This document shows positions 11,896 through 24,200 of a DNA stretch of 64,000 bases, one piece after another; the first letter of the stretch is position 1; each line of letters opens with the position of its first letter. The stretch is from NCBI GenBank assembly GCA_946800325.1, contig OX326958.1:68011264-68075263 (forward strand), given 5' to 3'. The stretch comes from Luzula sylvatica (lineage: Eukaryota > Streptophyta > Magnoliopsida > Poales > Juncaceae). A program made the translations under genes and the position numbers. A model generated the notes under the pieces. The model had not been told where the DNA came from. It did no database searches and saw only the letters and a list, made by a program, of their open reading frames with translations.

Positions 11896-13206
11896 ATGGC
11901 GGCCTTCACTACAGCAAACAATCTTGCTCTACTACGCCCCTCTCTCACTTCCTCCTCTTCCTCCTCCCGCTCATCCTTGGCAATTAGCAAGCCCCCCCTT
12001 TCCTGTACCCTCCCTCAAATACTCACATTTATTCACTCTAATAATCTCCTTTTTTTTTACATATTGATCGAAATTGATTTTTTCTTCCATTTGTAGTTCC
12101 TTCAATTAGCTCAATTTCAGTGAAGAATTCTCCCACCGGTTCAATCATCACTTCAGCTACACCGAAAAAGTTGATTGGTTCTCTTACCAGCCCTCAAGGG
12201 CTCAAATTCGCTGTGGTAATCCTCTCTCTCCATTGCTAATTTCATCTCTACAGATTCTCAAATACTCGATACGAACACAGTATTGAATTGATTCTCTAAA
12301 TCACTCATCAAACTCATTATTACAGGTTGTAGCACGATTCAACGAAATAGTGACCAATTTACTGCTCGAGGGAGCTCTGGAGGCATTCAGACGATATTCC
12401 GTCAAAGAAGAAGACGTCACGGTATGAACTTATCTAGCTTCAACCTTATCCAATCAAATTATTTCATAATCTTCTTCGATAAAGTTGATATCTTTTCATC
12501 TTTTTTAACATTGATGATAGGTCGTGAGCGTGCCAGGTAGTTTCGAAATACCAGTGGTCGCACAAAAACTCGGTAAATCTGGAAAATACGATGCCATTTT
12601 ATGCATTGGAGCTGTGGTAAGATATTCTCAAAATTTCATGTATACCCTTCCAAACTGTAAAATATCATGAATACCCTTACACAATATGTTAATGTATATA
12701 GATTAGAGGTGATACGACACATTACGATGCTGTCGCTAATTCGTCTGCATCTGGAGTTCTCGGTGCCGGTTTATCATCAGGTTAATTTTTTTTTTCCATT
12801 TCAATTTTCATTATTTACCATAATAAAGAGGCGTTAATCTAATTAAGCATAATAATTATTTCAAATTTTAGGGGTTCCTTGCATATTTGGCGTGCTGACA
12901 TGCGATGACATGGATCAGGTAATTAATTCATACTTACTGATAAAAACATAAAATTAGTATGAAACTTATTTTTAATGAATTCTTTAGGCACTGAACCGAG
13001 CTGGGGGTAAAGCGGGAAATAAAGGCGCAGAAGCGGCTATAACCGCTGTAAGTGTATTTTTTTAATAAATTCATGGTTTTCATAATATATAGTGAAATGA
13101 AGTATATAAATATTATATTTATAATCAGATAATTTATACTTTTTATTTAAATATGGGAATATTGTAGATTGAAATGGCGTCGCTCTGTAAACACCATTTG
13201 AGCTAA
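11896..13206 (+). CDS. COS1: 6,7-dimethyl-8-ribityllumazine synthase, chloroplastic
   Basis: Eight exons: 11896-12004, 12097-12215, 12326-12421, 12521-12616, 12702-12780, 12872-12918, 12988-13047 and 13168-13206. All are GT-AG and in phase, giving 214 residues. The enzyme condenses 5-amino-6-ribitylamino-uracil with 3,4-dihydroxy-2-butanone 4-phosphate, the penultimate step of riboflavin synthesis, in plastids. Residues 1 to about 60 are Ser/Thr-rich with few acids, like a transit peptide. The mature part shows [34 protein letters not shown] (with the catalytic His), [20 protein letters not shown], and ends KHHLS. The start is the ATG opening MAAFTTAN; the frame stays open upstream but looks like UTR. 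COS1 is the Arabidopsis symbol. Confidence 0.96.
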
Positions 13207-15398
13207 GTAGTTCAAAAAGGCTACACGAAGGCTTAATTTATGCGTTATTTAATTGAGTTCGATTTGAAGAATAATGTTTATCTAGTGTTGTGCTTTATTT
13301 GATTTACATGATTTTAGCTTTGAATAAATCTTTGCTTCTTTGCTTGAGAGATGAAATAAAATTATTGTATTTTTCTTCTCTATTGTTGGACTCGCATGAT
13401 ATCTGGCGAGTGAATTATTTTTTGCTCTTTATTTTGCTGTGCCATCTATTTCGTTTACGACGAGATCAGGTTTGTAACTAGTTTTGATATAACAGTTACA
13501 TTGCAAATGAATATAACGCATATACGAAAAATATTATAATTAGAAAAATATATATTAAAGTTAAAAAGGTAAATCATACATCTAATAAAATATACGCATT
13601 TGAAAATATGCCTGATACGTTTACAAAAAATTATATGACACTTCTAAAAAAATACACACATCTCAAACAATATATATTGATAATATATTTATACCTCAAA
13701 AAAATATATTCTGATTAAAAGACCATACAGGAAACAACATATTTTTTGAAAAAAATGAAAACAATTTTAGAAGAATCTAGCATCAGTTGACAGTTGACAC
13801 CCATGATATTTTTATTTTTTTAGAGTTTCTTTATATACAAAGCATTGACATTGCGAAATCGTCAAATTTACTACTGAAATTACTTAAAATAGAAGAATTA
13901 GACCCTAAGATTAAAATGTGCAGTGAAGTATTGTAATTTCATAATATACACGTTTTCACATCACGAGACCCAAGTTAAGCTTATAAAATTCATTAGTATC
14001 TTTGCACATTGTTGTTTGTAACATGTGTCCTAAATCACCGCAAAGAATCTATCACTGACTCAAATACCACTCAATATAATCAATTTTATCTTGATATTTA
14101 AATGATTAATATTTAACTTACGCTTCAAACGAAAAATATATTAAAATTTTAAAAGAAGTGTTGCGATATAGCATGGTTTATCAGCACATAGCAGCAAATA
14201 AATGCAAGTATAATAACTTCACCAAAATACTCCTAATTAAGTATTGTATGCATTCAGAATAATTAATTTATAATTCGTTCCTCGTATCAAAATAAAACGT
14301 GCTAGTAATGCAAATAATATCAATAACTATACTTGGAGATAATTTCGTAAAAGAAATAATATTCATGCAAATAAAAACAATTATCGCAAAGGTATTATAA
14401 CTGAACTTTTTGTTTATTTTCTTCTCTACTTCTGATATATTAATCTAAAAAAAATATGATTAACAAATAATTAATGATTACATTTTAAATAAATATTATA
14501 ATTAAAAAAAAAATGCATTTTGTAGATTTTGATAAAAATAAAATTCTACACTCTCATAATCAAACCACAAACTTAATCCCGAATAACAATATTTGAAAGA
14601 TTGTGGAAGTAGGTCCGACCCCAATATTTATGTAAACAATTGAGTGTGCGTAGAGTTTTTGGCAATGTTATAGAAATCACTCGGCGTTCGCTAGTCGGCA
14701 GGGGACTATCCAGCGTCAAGGATGATTAATCGAGAATCTTGATGGATCTCGACGGATTTTACTTTTTTATATTTAGTACCAAAATGAATTAAACAAAATT
14801 ACAAATCATATTTTTTTAATAAGTCTCGAATATAATTTAACTAACAAAATACACTACATCACAAAATCCATATAACCTCAAATAATAATTTAAATAACAT
14901 AAAAAATATTCAAATAACGTAATAAAATTTCGAATAACATAATATTATCTGGAAAAGAGAGAAAGGAGAAAAATGAAAGAAGAAATGAGAAATAATGCTT
15001 TCCTTTCATCCCTGCCCCTGTTGTTGTTGCGAGAGATGAAAAAAAGGAAATGAATAATTTGCTTGCACGAAGAGAGAGAAAGGAGACAGAAAAAAATACT
15101 TTTAAAAATCTGAAAATTTTAGCTCAAAAAGTTTGCAGCCTCAAAAATAAACTTGTAAAAATCGACTTGGCGGATGCTCGACGAGATTGGTGGGCGCTTG
15201 GGAAAACCGTCAAGCACAAAAAGTCAAGGGATTAAAAATTTAAGCATATTTTCTTGTATTACTTACATATGATATGACCACCGGGTCCACTGCACTAGAC
15301 AGTTGGATTAAAAAATAACATAATCTAATGATATTACTTAGGTTTTTTTTTATAAATTAGTAACAGGTAGATAGTTGAATATAAGTATGAGTTGTAAA
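13207..15398. other. intergenic, AT-rich
   Basis: I see no supported gene. A short ORF at 15050-15235 (+) is Lys/Arg-rich without recognised content. A GC-richer patch at about 14675-14755 and another at about 15160-15215 stand out from the AT-rich surroundings and could be transposon relics. Confidence 0.5.
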
Positions 15399-16079
15399 TA
15401 GAGGAGTCAATGGTTCGGATACGGTTCGGATAGTAATCATACCAGATCCATATCCATGTTTTTTTGGATATGGATTCGGATCCGGAACTATCCGGATCCG
15501 AATACGGTTCGGATCGGATACATATACAGTTCGAATATTGTCGGATACATATACAAATACGAATCATACTCAGATATTAAAACAGATATTATTATGTAAC
15601 AATATAATATTATTTTTAAAACTCAAGTCTTGATTATTTTGTAATTTTAAAATAAATAATATAAATATATAAATTAAATTATAAATTAATATAAAAGTGA
15701 GAGGAAAAAAGAAATAAATTTGGAGAAGGAAAAACTAATAGTCTGTAGGTGTGTCGACAGAAAATGAAATATAATTATTTTTTATTAGGTGTTATTATGA
15801 AACGAAATAAAGTATTGTCTATTTAGTAAAGTAAAATTATTGATTATTGTGAATTAAAATATTATTATTGTTTATTGGATATTATTGTGAAATGAGACAT
15901 GATTTCAACAAAACGAATATCCGTTTACAAATTTTATTCGGATCCATATCCGGAACCATCAAAAATTTAATTCCTAAATTCGAATCCGTATGAGTAAAAA
16001 CGGATACAGTTATGACTCGGATCTGAACGGATCGGAATATTTTTTCGGATCCGGATATTTTTCGGACACGACACCCCTA
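15399..16079. mobile_element. complete non-autonomous hAT-type transposon (681 bp)
   Basis: The left end reads TAGAGGAGTCAATGG and the right end, on the opposite strand, TAGGGGTGTCGTGTCCG: 8 of 10 terminal bases match. The flanks are GTTGTAAA (15391-15398) and GTTGTAAG (16080-16087), a 7/8 match to an 8-bp target duplication, the hAT size. Subterminal zones on both sides are packed with GGATCCGGATA-like words, the usual arrangement for transposase-binding repeats. The AT-rich middle has no transposase. Confidence 0.8.
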
Positions 16080-16087
16080 GTTGTAAG

Positions 16088-17407
16088 TATCAATCATATA
16101 ATAAATAAATTAGATAAAAATAACAATATCAACACATCCACCGGTTAAAATCATAATATGTAAAATAACTAAAAAATGCATGTTTAAAAATTAAATATTC
16201 ATTACCAAATCTAGTAGTTAATTTAATTATACTCAAATTCAATGCTCTAATTAATTGAAATGTAGGTGAAGAGTTAGGTCATATATACGAGTAACTATGT
16301 AAAATAATATGAAGTGCAAGGGTAAAAAAGTAAATTGAGCATGACTGGAGGCTGGGACGAATATAAAATAATAAAAGTAACTTAAATCTTGGCCAGGGGA
16401 GAGGAACCTTAAAAACCGCCATGACTGTCATAATTCTTATCTCCAGTATTGCATACCTCCAGCTCTCTCTTTTTTAAAAAATATGAAAAAAATAATGCAA
16501 TCTATATAGCCGGTAATAATTCAATTTTAATTATATTTTATACACTCCACATCTTATTCATGTTTTTATATTTTTTTAGATGTATATTATACGTTTTTAC
16601 AAGTACATTTAAAATAAATATTATATATTTTTTAAATATATATTATACTTTTTTCACATGTACGATATATATTTTTATATGTTATGTTTTTTTATTGCAT
16701 TAAATAAATTTTAGATGTATATTGTTATATATTTTTTAAATACAATACATGTTATAACTTTTTATCTGTATAATATGTATTTATTTGTTAATATTTTTTG
16801 AGGGGAGTTTTATCATACACAATTTTTTTTCTTATGACATCATTTTGAAGGATATTTTGAATAATTATCAATTAATGAGTATTTAAGATATTTTTTCAAA
16901 TGTATTTATGTATGAATGATAGACTAAATAGGAAATATATATTGTTCATTAAATAAAAAAATATCCATAAAAAATAAATTTTATCATACACTCTTCTAAA
17001 GACCCAAAATATTTTATTTTTATATGTATATGACACCTTATAAAATATCGTTTTTACATGAATAATATTTTGTATATATTTTTTTAACTAGATTTATAAC
17101 TTTTGCGCGTACAATTTATATATATTTTTGTTGCACTAGTCGATGCCTTAAAAATATTCAATAATGGAGATGGACAGTGAAGAAAATAATGGAGAAGCGG
17201 AAATCCAAGGTGTGCACTTTTCCAAAAGAGAATAAAAAAGTTGAGAAAAATTTCCCCAACTTCGCCCACTTGCATGGAGTTTTCGTAGATGCATTGTATC
17301 CAGCATCTCTCTCCTAATTCTCTCTCTCTCTAGAGACAAGAGCCTGCTGCCTAGAGCACCAGTGGACTGGTGCATATACGTTAAACACCTGGCATCCCTA
17401 CCTCCCT
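16088..17407. other. upstream region of the ARGOS-like gene
   Basis: AT-rich DNA with no supported gene. A TTTTATCATACAC motif recurs at about 16808 and 16979, bracketing about 180 bp that resembles the short inverted-repeat element at 53411. From about 17150 the composition becomes less AT-rich toward the gene. Confidence 0.45.
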
Positions 17408-17483
17408 CCTCTCTCTCTCTCTCTCTCTCTCTCTGTACTCCCAGTTCCTCTCTCTCTCTCTCTCTCTCTCTCTGTACTCCCAG

Positions 17484-17529
<46 letters not shown>
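17408..17529. repeat. CT microsatellite with a 29-30 bp higher-order unit
   Basis: Three (CT)n runs are separated by two identical TGTACTCCCAGTTCC linkers, so it is both a microsatellite and a short minisatellite. It lies about 700 bp before the ARGOS-like ATG, in or just before the probable 5' UTR, where pyrimidine tracts are common in plant promoters. Confidence 0.9.
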
Positions 17530-17530
<1 letters not shown>

Positions 17531-17662
17531 AATTCATCTCCAGTATCCATTCTTCTCTCTCTATATAGAAACTTGTGTGGTGATCCACTGATAGAGAACA
17601 TCTGTCATCGTATCTCCTATCAACTATCAAGCATTAAATCCATTGTTTCAAGCATTACACAG

Positions 17663-18074
17663 GTATTTTTCTTTCTTTCGTATCTGTATCAGTATATCAT
17701 GTATATACATAAAATATATCGTATATCTCCTCTCTGGCTAGTAGCTACTAATCATCACGGTTTCAACTTTTTTGTGGGTTTGTTAGTTTTTTCATATTTA
17801 CTCCCTTTTGATTATTGAAATAATTATATACTCTTCTTTTGTTTCTTGTTCTTTTTTTTCCGAAACATATAAATTAGGGTTTGAGTAAATTTTAGAATTT
17901 CTGTAATCATGGTAAATTTCTAGTCTTGGATCTCTAGATCGTTTAACAACTTTTTGTTCTTCTGAATTAGATCTAGCACAAAATGAAAATTAAACAGTGG
18001 TCTTAGCTGTCACTTCTTGATCACTGTTGATTGTTTGAAGTAACCATCTTTTTTTTTAAAATTCTTTTTTTCAG
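17663..18074 (+). other. probable 5' UTR intron of the ARGOS-like gene
   Basis: ACACAG followed by GTATTT at 17663 looks like a donor, and a T-rich tract ending TTTCAG at 18074 looks like an acceptor. The 412 bp between are T-rich. This is a splice-signal inference only. Confidence 0.4.
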
Positions 18075-18212
18075 AAAGTTTCTACATGCAACCTGAGTAT
18101 TTCCGAAGATTTACAGTCTAATAATAATTACAAAAAAGAAACTCCACAAAAATCTTACTTCCATTTATGATCATAATCTAGAATCTTCCAAACTAAGAGG
18201 GGACCCAAAACA

Positions 18213-18485
18213 ATGCAAAACAATGCAAGCACCTCCAATGCTACTAATCAACAAGATATACAAGAGACCGAATTTTTCTTCTCAAAATACTTCACATTTG
18301 AGTCGATTGTGGTGTTAATTTGTTTTACTGTATTACTTCTGATACTCCCACTCGTCTTGCCGCCGGTCGTCCCTCCTCCTTCGATGCTGCTTCTCGTGCC
18401 GGCCGGTATTCTCATCCTGTTGTTCGCCTTGGCCTTGAAGCCTTCTGATGAACCGAGTATTAATGAGATAAATACTTCAAATTAG
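18213..18485 (+). CDS. ARGOS-like / organ-size-related (OSR) small membrane protein
   Basis: A single coding exon of 90 residues. A polar N-terminus of about 28 residues (Asn/Thr/Gln-rich) precedes two hydrophobic segments (about 31-48 and 57-73). These are joined by a proline-rich turn, VLPPVVPPPSMLLLVP, which is a variant of the PPLPPPP hallmark of the OSR domain. A short polar tail follows. ARGOS, ARL and OSR proteins promote organ growth by extending cell proliferation or expansion and dampen ethylene signalling at the ER. Place in the gene order suggests ARL (ARGOS-LIKE). ATG 18213 is the first in-frame Met; an out-of-frame ATG follows at 18223. A long T-rich 3' region follows the stop. 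Confidence 0.85.
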   Translation: MQNNASTSNATNQQDIQETEFFFSKYFTFESIVVLICFTVLLLILPLVLPPVVPPPSMLLLVPAGILILLFALALKPSDEPSINEINTSN

Positions 18486-18622
18486 ATATATTCAGGATTT
18501 TTTTTTTTTTTCATTTTTTTTTTCCTTTTTTGAGTCCTGACAAGTTCTTGGTAATGCTCTCTTGATTAGTTGTGTAAAGTCTCTTTTTTTTGTTATAATT
18601 ATATACAACAATTGTAGGCAAA

Positions 18623-18877
18623 TGTTAGATTTTGAGTTTAGATTAATTTTGTAATTAGAAAAAAGAAAGATTGATTAGAAGAAAACTGAAGCTTTCATTA
18701 ATGGCAGAGAATTGGTTTTTATATATTGCAATTGATCAAAAAATACATTGATCCCTAATACATGCTTATATAGTGGATTAGTCTCACTAACTCTTATCTT
18801 ATCCACTATCTTATCTTCTTGATTAGTTATGCCTAACTGCCTCTGAACTAATTACTAATTAACCATAAACAATAACA
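18623..18877 (-). mobile_element. possible solo LTR fragment
   Basis: Read on the minus strand it has an LTR-like layout: TGTTATTGTTTATGG at the start, a TATA-like CTATATAAGC, and an A/T-rich tail. I found no target duplication. It could instead be ordinary downstream sequence of the ARGOS-like gene. Confidence 0.25.
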
Positions 18878-19668
18878 CACAGCCCATTACATTTATAAAA
18901 AGCCTATTAAAACCAAAAAATAAATATTTTCACCCAATTTTTCTATGCTGCCGTTATGTAAATATTTTGCACATTTTGCATATCATGAAATTGGTTTTTG
19001 GGATTATGGTTGTTGTCACTTCTTTTTGGGTATGAATAATATTGTGATTCTTCTTTTTTATAAATCTTTTATTAACCCCACATTTTTATTTTTCATTGAT
19101 TTTTTTTTGTAGAATTATCATTTTCTGAGTAGTTGTTTTTTGTATTCTAATATTTAATTTGAGCGATCTCTATCATCTATGTGTCCGCCGATAAGATATA
19201 TTTTAGTTAAAAAAAAAAAATATTACAAATTTGAAAAGATATATTGTACGTATGAAAAGTGTATCATATATATATTTCAAAATATATAAATCAAATTTAT
19301 ATTCTACTTCAAAAAAATATCAAACATTTAAACATGCAAAAAGTTGGCCAATCCGCCAAAAGCAAAAAGCGTAGGAATAGAAATGACACTCCATAACTGA
19401 CTAGAGCCCTCCAAAACTGGTCAAAATTGGAAAACTTAAACTGCACGCAGGAGTGGATCTTAATAGGGACCGGGGACATGTCTCCCTCAATTTTTTTGTC
19501 CAACGATGTGTATAACTAGTGATATAATATATTTTATCTGTATATAACAATATAAAATTTACTGTTTACCCCCTTCCAAAAAATCATGCAGCGTAATTTC
19601 AGTACCTATCTTTCATCATCCCCCCTCCCCCCCCAAAAAAAAACTCTGACAAGACCCGTCCGTGCTAT
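18878..19668. other. intergenic, no gene recognised
   Basis: AT-rich with a C-rich run (CCCCCCTCCCCCCCC-like) near 19620-19634. The short ORF at 19309-19503 (-) has no recognised content. Confidence 0.5.
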
Positions 19669-20979
19669 CACATATCGATTTTCTATTAATGTCGACTCGG
19701 CCTCCGAACATGCTCATTTTTGGAGTGCACAATTTTTTGAGATTCTTCTTTCTTAAAGCATCATATATAAATTTATAATTTTTCTAATTGTTTTAAATTG
19801 GTATTGATATATTATCAGCTAAAATAAAAATAATGCATTTTCTTGAATACTTATTTTATAAATGATTTTTTTTATTAATAACAAATTAAAAAAACTCAAC
19901 ATATATTGATATTTCTCCTAGTTTAATTTTTGTAAAAATAGTTTCTTGATTATGGGACAGTCAAGGAAATTATTATAATAGCTTTCTTTTAGGGGCCGTT
20001 TGGCAAGCGGAATTAGTAGACTGGAATTGGATTATAAGGTGGTGGAGTAAAAAGTTCTGGAATTAGTAATTCCACAGTTTGTTTGGGTGTCCGAATTATA
20101 AGATACTGGAAAATATAATTCTTTTTTGGTTTACAATTTTTTTGAATTTTGTTATTGAAAATGTAGACAAAATGTTCATTAAATATATAATACAATATTA
20201 ATTAATTATATCATATAAGTTTAATAATTATTATATATTGTATTACAAGATATATAATATTATATTCATATAATTAATATTATATTATGTATTATTTGTA
20301 ATAATATATAATAATTATGTTACTATAATAATATAATATTACAACGTATGATATATTATTTTAATAATATAATAATAATATTGTTATACTATATTATACT
20401 ATTATTATATTATTATTATTTCCATACAATTAATATAATATTATATACTATTATAATAATATATTATAAATATTATACATATTAATTTATTATATACAAT
20501 TAATATAATGTTATATATATTATTATAAAAATATTATCATATTATATGTCTAAAATATAATATTATAGTAATTTAAAATACATCTAATATTATTACAATA
20601 TAATAATAAGATTATATTAATTTTATGAATATAGTAAATACAATTTTAATATAATTATGATATATTTTAGGCACGTATCGATTTTCTATTAATGTCGACT
20701 CGGCCTCCGAACATGTTCATTCTTGGAGTGCACAATCTTTTAAGATTCTTCTTTCTTAAAGCATCATATATAAATTTATAATTTTCTCATTGTTTTAAAT
20801 TCCTATTGATAACTTATCAACTGAAATAAAAATAATGCATTTTCTCGATTTTTTTTTTTTATTAATAACAAATTAAAAAAACTCAACATATATTGATATT
20901 TCTCCTAGTTTATATTTTGTAAAAATAAGTTCTTGTTTATGGGACAGTCAAGGAAATTATTATAATAGCTTTTTTTTAG
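19669..20979. repeat. direct duplication, 19669-19992 and 20672-20979
   Basis: Two segments of about 320 and 308 bp share nearly all their sequence, from CACATATCGATTTTC / CACGTATCGATTTTC through GGGACAGTCAAGG to a T-run ending TTAG. They are separated by about 680 bp that begins GGGGCCGTTTGGCAAGCGG, a typical plant inverted-repeat transposon start, and continues as extremely AT-rich DNA. Either the unit was tandemly duplicated, or the two copies are terminal repeats of an unrecognised element. I see no TG...CA ends, so an LTR pair is unlikely. Confidence 0.85.
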
Positions 20980-21000
20980 TCAAATAATCTCGTAAAGTAT

Positions 21001-21038
<38 letters not shown>

Positions 21039-21117
21039 GTTCGTAATTTTATAGTGAAAAAAATACTTAACTACTGAATTATATGTATTGTTCATAAAAA
21101 AATGTTGGGAGGCAAGA

Positions 21118-21373
21118 CCAGTGGTGGAGCCAAAATCATTTTATAAAAGAACACACTTAAAAATAATCAAAATATGCAATACGAATATTTCGGAGACCTC
21201 TTAACTCGTTTTACCATTATATTAATCAATTCTTTTTGAAATATAAATAATTTTATTTTAATTATTACTTTTTGAACAAACAAAATCATCTTGTTCAATG
21301 AATATTATTTTGGTTTTCGATTTCATGGATAGGCTTGGTCTCCCCCTCCCCATTCCTTGGATTCGCCTCTGGA
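21118..21373. mobile_element. candidate short inverted-repeat element
   Basis: The left end CCAGTGGTGGAGCCA matches imperfectly the reverse complement of the right end (TCCAGAGGCGAATCCA). The CAGTGGCGGAGCCA theme is common at plant transposon ends. The flanks share only GAC, so the target duplication is uncertain. Confidence 0.4.
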
Positions 21374-21397
21374 CATGGCTTCACCCGGTCTTATATG

Positions 21398-21600
21398 CAC
21401 TACAACAGATCTAGATATCAACGACGGTTTTCGTCGCTAAAAAAATAGTAAAAATATTGTTTTTCATTGTTTATTGTTTATTGTTTATTGTACATCATCG
21501 CAATCGTCAGCGACGGGGCCGTAGGTAATTTTTACCGCCGCTAAAAGACTTTATCTATGAGCCGTAATTAATATTATTCATTTTTATAATGATAGATTCA
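21398..21600 (+). mobile_element. CACTA transposon terminus (fragment)
   Basis: It starts CACTACAACAGATCTAGA, the canonical CACTA terminal motif, followed by subterminal GACGGTTTTCGTCGC and GCGACGGGG words. No matching TTGTAGTG end lies nearby, so only one end remains and the right limit is arbitrary. Confidence 0.6.
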
Positions 21601-21645
21601 TCAACGTAATGTATATGTTGTGCGTGCATGTCAATATGTCAATAT

Positions 21646-23244
21646 GGGCATGTTTGATTTGAGGGATTTCGAAATACAAGGATATATGGAATACATGTAC
21701 ATGATAATACATGATAATACATGTATTCCACTATACACACAAGTTGTTTGACTAGGTGTACATCAAAATCATGTAAACAAGAATCAATTGTTTGATTCTT
21801 GATGTAAATTATTGACTTAAAATTTTATTTCTAGTTAGTTGTTTGAAGACTAATGTAATTAAATATTTAACAAAAATAATATTATAAAATTCCAATAATA
21901 ATATTACAAATTTCAATATACACACTAATTACACAGTTATTAAACTAAAATTAACTATCATAATTGCAATAAAATGAAAAAATTATTTAACACGATATGA
22001 TTAATATAAAACTAAACAAGACATTGTAAATAAAAAGAACATACATGATAACACCAGTATTTGATCATTCACAAAATATTAAGCAATTAGACCCTTCACA
22101 AAATATTTAGCATATACAAAATAGTATCCAAATTACCATACAAAAACCTCTTTTATTTCTTTTGCAAGAACAACTATTCGACTAGTGTTCATATCTTGAA
22201 AAACCTCTTTTATTTCTGAGAAATATTGGGCAAGCGGATCTTCGCTGAGTTTTCTTTTTTTTGCCACCATGTCACGTGGATTGGCTGGAACAGATTCTTC
22301 ACGAGGAGTTGCAGATTCTTCGCTGAGTTTTCTTTTATTTCTGAGAAATACTTGCCGAAGGACTCCAACTAGCATTTTTACTTTGCTTTGTCCCCTTTGA
22401 TACTACCTCTTCATTCATCTATGATTAAGAAAAGTAGAATTAAATAATGAACAGTACAATTTCTAATTTCATCTCTGTTAATTAATGAAAAACAATACAC
22501 GTTCATCTGTGAATAACAGTACAAATTCTCCTTTGATACTCCAACGAGAAATAGAAGTTTGCAAGAAATTTGCAAGATAACTAACAATGCTGGTTCAACG
22601 TGAAATAGAAGTTTGAAAAAAGTACACATTCATTTATTAGACTTCTTTGAAAAAAAGTACAAATTCCCCTTTGAAAAAAAGATAACAGTATAAATTGCCC
22701 TTTGATTCCCCTTTGAAAAAAAGTAATTTCATCTCTGCCAAAGAATGATGGTTCAAGAAATTTGCAAGATAACTAACAAATTAGCATGCAATTAAGGAAT
22801 CGATTAGAAAATAGAAGTCAATAGGATGGATTGACCATCAACATCAATGAAATTTCTGTCTTTATTTAGAAGTTTTTCAAAACAAAATTTACTAGAGTAA
22901 GCTTCGTAAGAACTTTTCTTTGCAATATAACTCAACGAAAGGCATACCTGGATAATGAGCTTGGTGGAAAGAGTGAAATTTCTGACCAGAAAAAGTAATT
23001 TCTTCAACAAGACTAACTAGGGTTAGATCGTGAAAGGGGATGAGAAAAAATGAGGGAGATGAAAGGGACGAGAGAGCTCTGTGTATTTTGTTATCCAATT
23101 TTTTTTGGGGGAGTACAAAATACAGGGATTTCACCGATAGAATGCAATGCATGATAAATTCAAACAAGGGATTTTGGTCAAAATACAGGATAATAGAATA
23201 CAATACACCAAAATCCACCAAAATCCCCGAAATCAAACATGCCC
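21646..23244. mobile_element. PIF/Harbinger-like element, about 1.6 kb
   Basis: The left end GGGCATGTTTGATTTGAGGG and right end (opposite strand) GGGCATGTTTGATTTCGGGG match over the first 15 bases, and the element is flanked by TAT on both sides. This style of end is typical of PIF/Harbinger MITEs. It carries one short ORF (22133-22375) but no DDE transposase, so it is non-autonomous, probably by internal deletion. Confidence 0.7.
22133..22375 (-). pseudogene. remnant transposon ORF, possibly Myb/SANT-like ORF C-terminus
   Basis: An 80-codon frame inside the PIF/Harbinger-like element. It is rich in Lys/Arg with a repeated KRKLSE motif (about residues 14-19 and 41-46) that reflects a short internal DNA duplication. 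Autonomous PIF/Harbinger elements encode a Myb/SANT-like DNA-binding protein beside the transposase, and a basic tail like this would fit it. I see no SANT Trp pattern, so the identity is a guess. Confidence 0.3.
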
Positions 23245-23502
23245 TATATGTATATTGATTACAAAATATATAAGCCAGAAGTCTTTTACATGTAATAATA
23301 GCCAGCTACTAGTTAAACATACCTAATTTTATATGTGTGATAATTTTGGGAAATTCTTAAAAAAACTTCCAAGTTTGCTGAAAATTTTAATACCTCATTG
23401 TTCGATATTGGATGGTATTAAATTTTTGTGGACAAAATACCCTTTCATTTTTTAGGAATCCTTAAATAACCTCCTAACATTTTTCAGTTTTTAAAAAAGT
23501 CT

Positions 23503-24200
23503 ACATTTTTGGATACTCCAAGAAAAAAAAACTCTAAACAAAATTTCATTTTGATTTATCCCTGTATAGAAGTTAAACTTAACAATTAAGAGTATAAGAA
23601 AAATTCGAACCAAAATACTCTTCTATTTTTCATATTTAGTTTTATTAAATATTTTTTATTAATTTAAATTTTTTCCATATATATTTTTGAACATATACTG
23701 ATTTAAAAAAAGACTATATGTTATATTTATAATTTTAATATTTCATTTATTATATATTTTATCGTAAAAAACTAGTATTAAAATATAAAAAAATAATCCT
23801 GGAAATATCTTGGCAGAATAATACGATTTTAGCATCTAGTTTTAATTTGCATTCATTGTTAATAAAAATTATCTGCTAAAATTGTATTTTTCTGCAGCTA
23901 ATTTTTGTTTCAACATCTAGTTTTATTAATAATGAATGAACATTAAAGCTAGTTGACAAAAAAATATTTTCTGCCAATTTTTTTTGAGGTGCATAAACTT
24001 TTTATAACTTTGTTTATTTTTTTATTATTAGTACAACGACTTAATAAAATTAAATATGAAAATACATAGGGGTATTTTGGTCCAATTTTTTTTAACATCA
24101 TCAAATGTTAAGTTTAACCTCTATAGGAGATAAATGAAAAGAGAACCTTGTTCGGAGGTTTTTGTTTTAGTATCCAAAAGGCGAGGGTTTTTCTTGAGTA
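23503..24200. mobile_element. foldback element with about 90-bp inverted arms
   Basis: The left arm (23503-23592) and right arm (24104-24200) are imperfect reverse complements. They share TTTTGGATACT, AAACAAAA and GTTAAACTTAACA words. The AT-rich centre has no ORF. The outer limits may extend further into similar AT-rich sequence. It resembles the element at 53951-54563 in layout. Confidence 0.6.

Noticed and set aside
17362..17601. Ser/Leu-rich and Arg/Glu-rich ORFs over the CT repeat
   Set aside because: Microsatellite translations.
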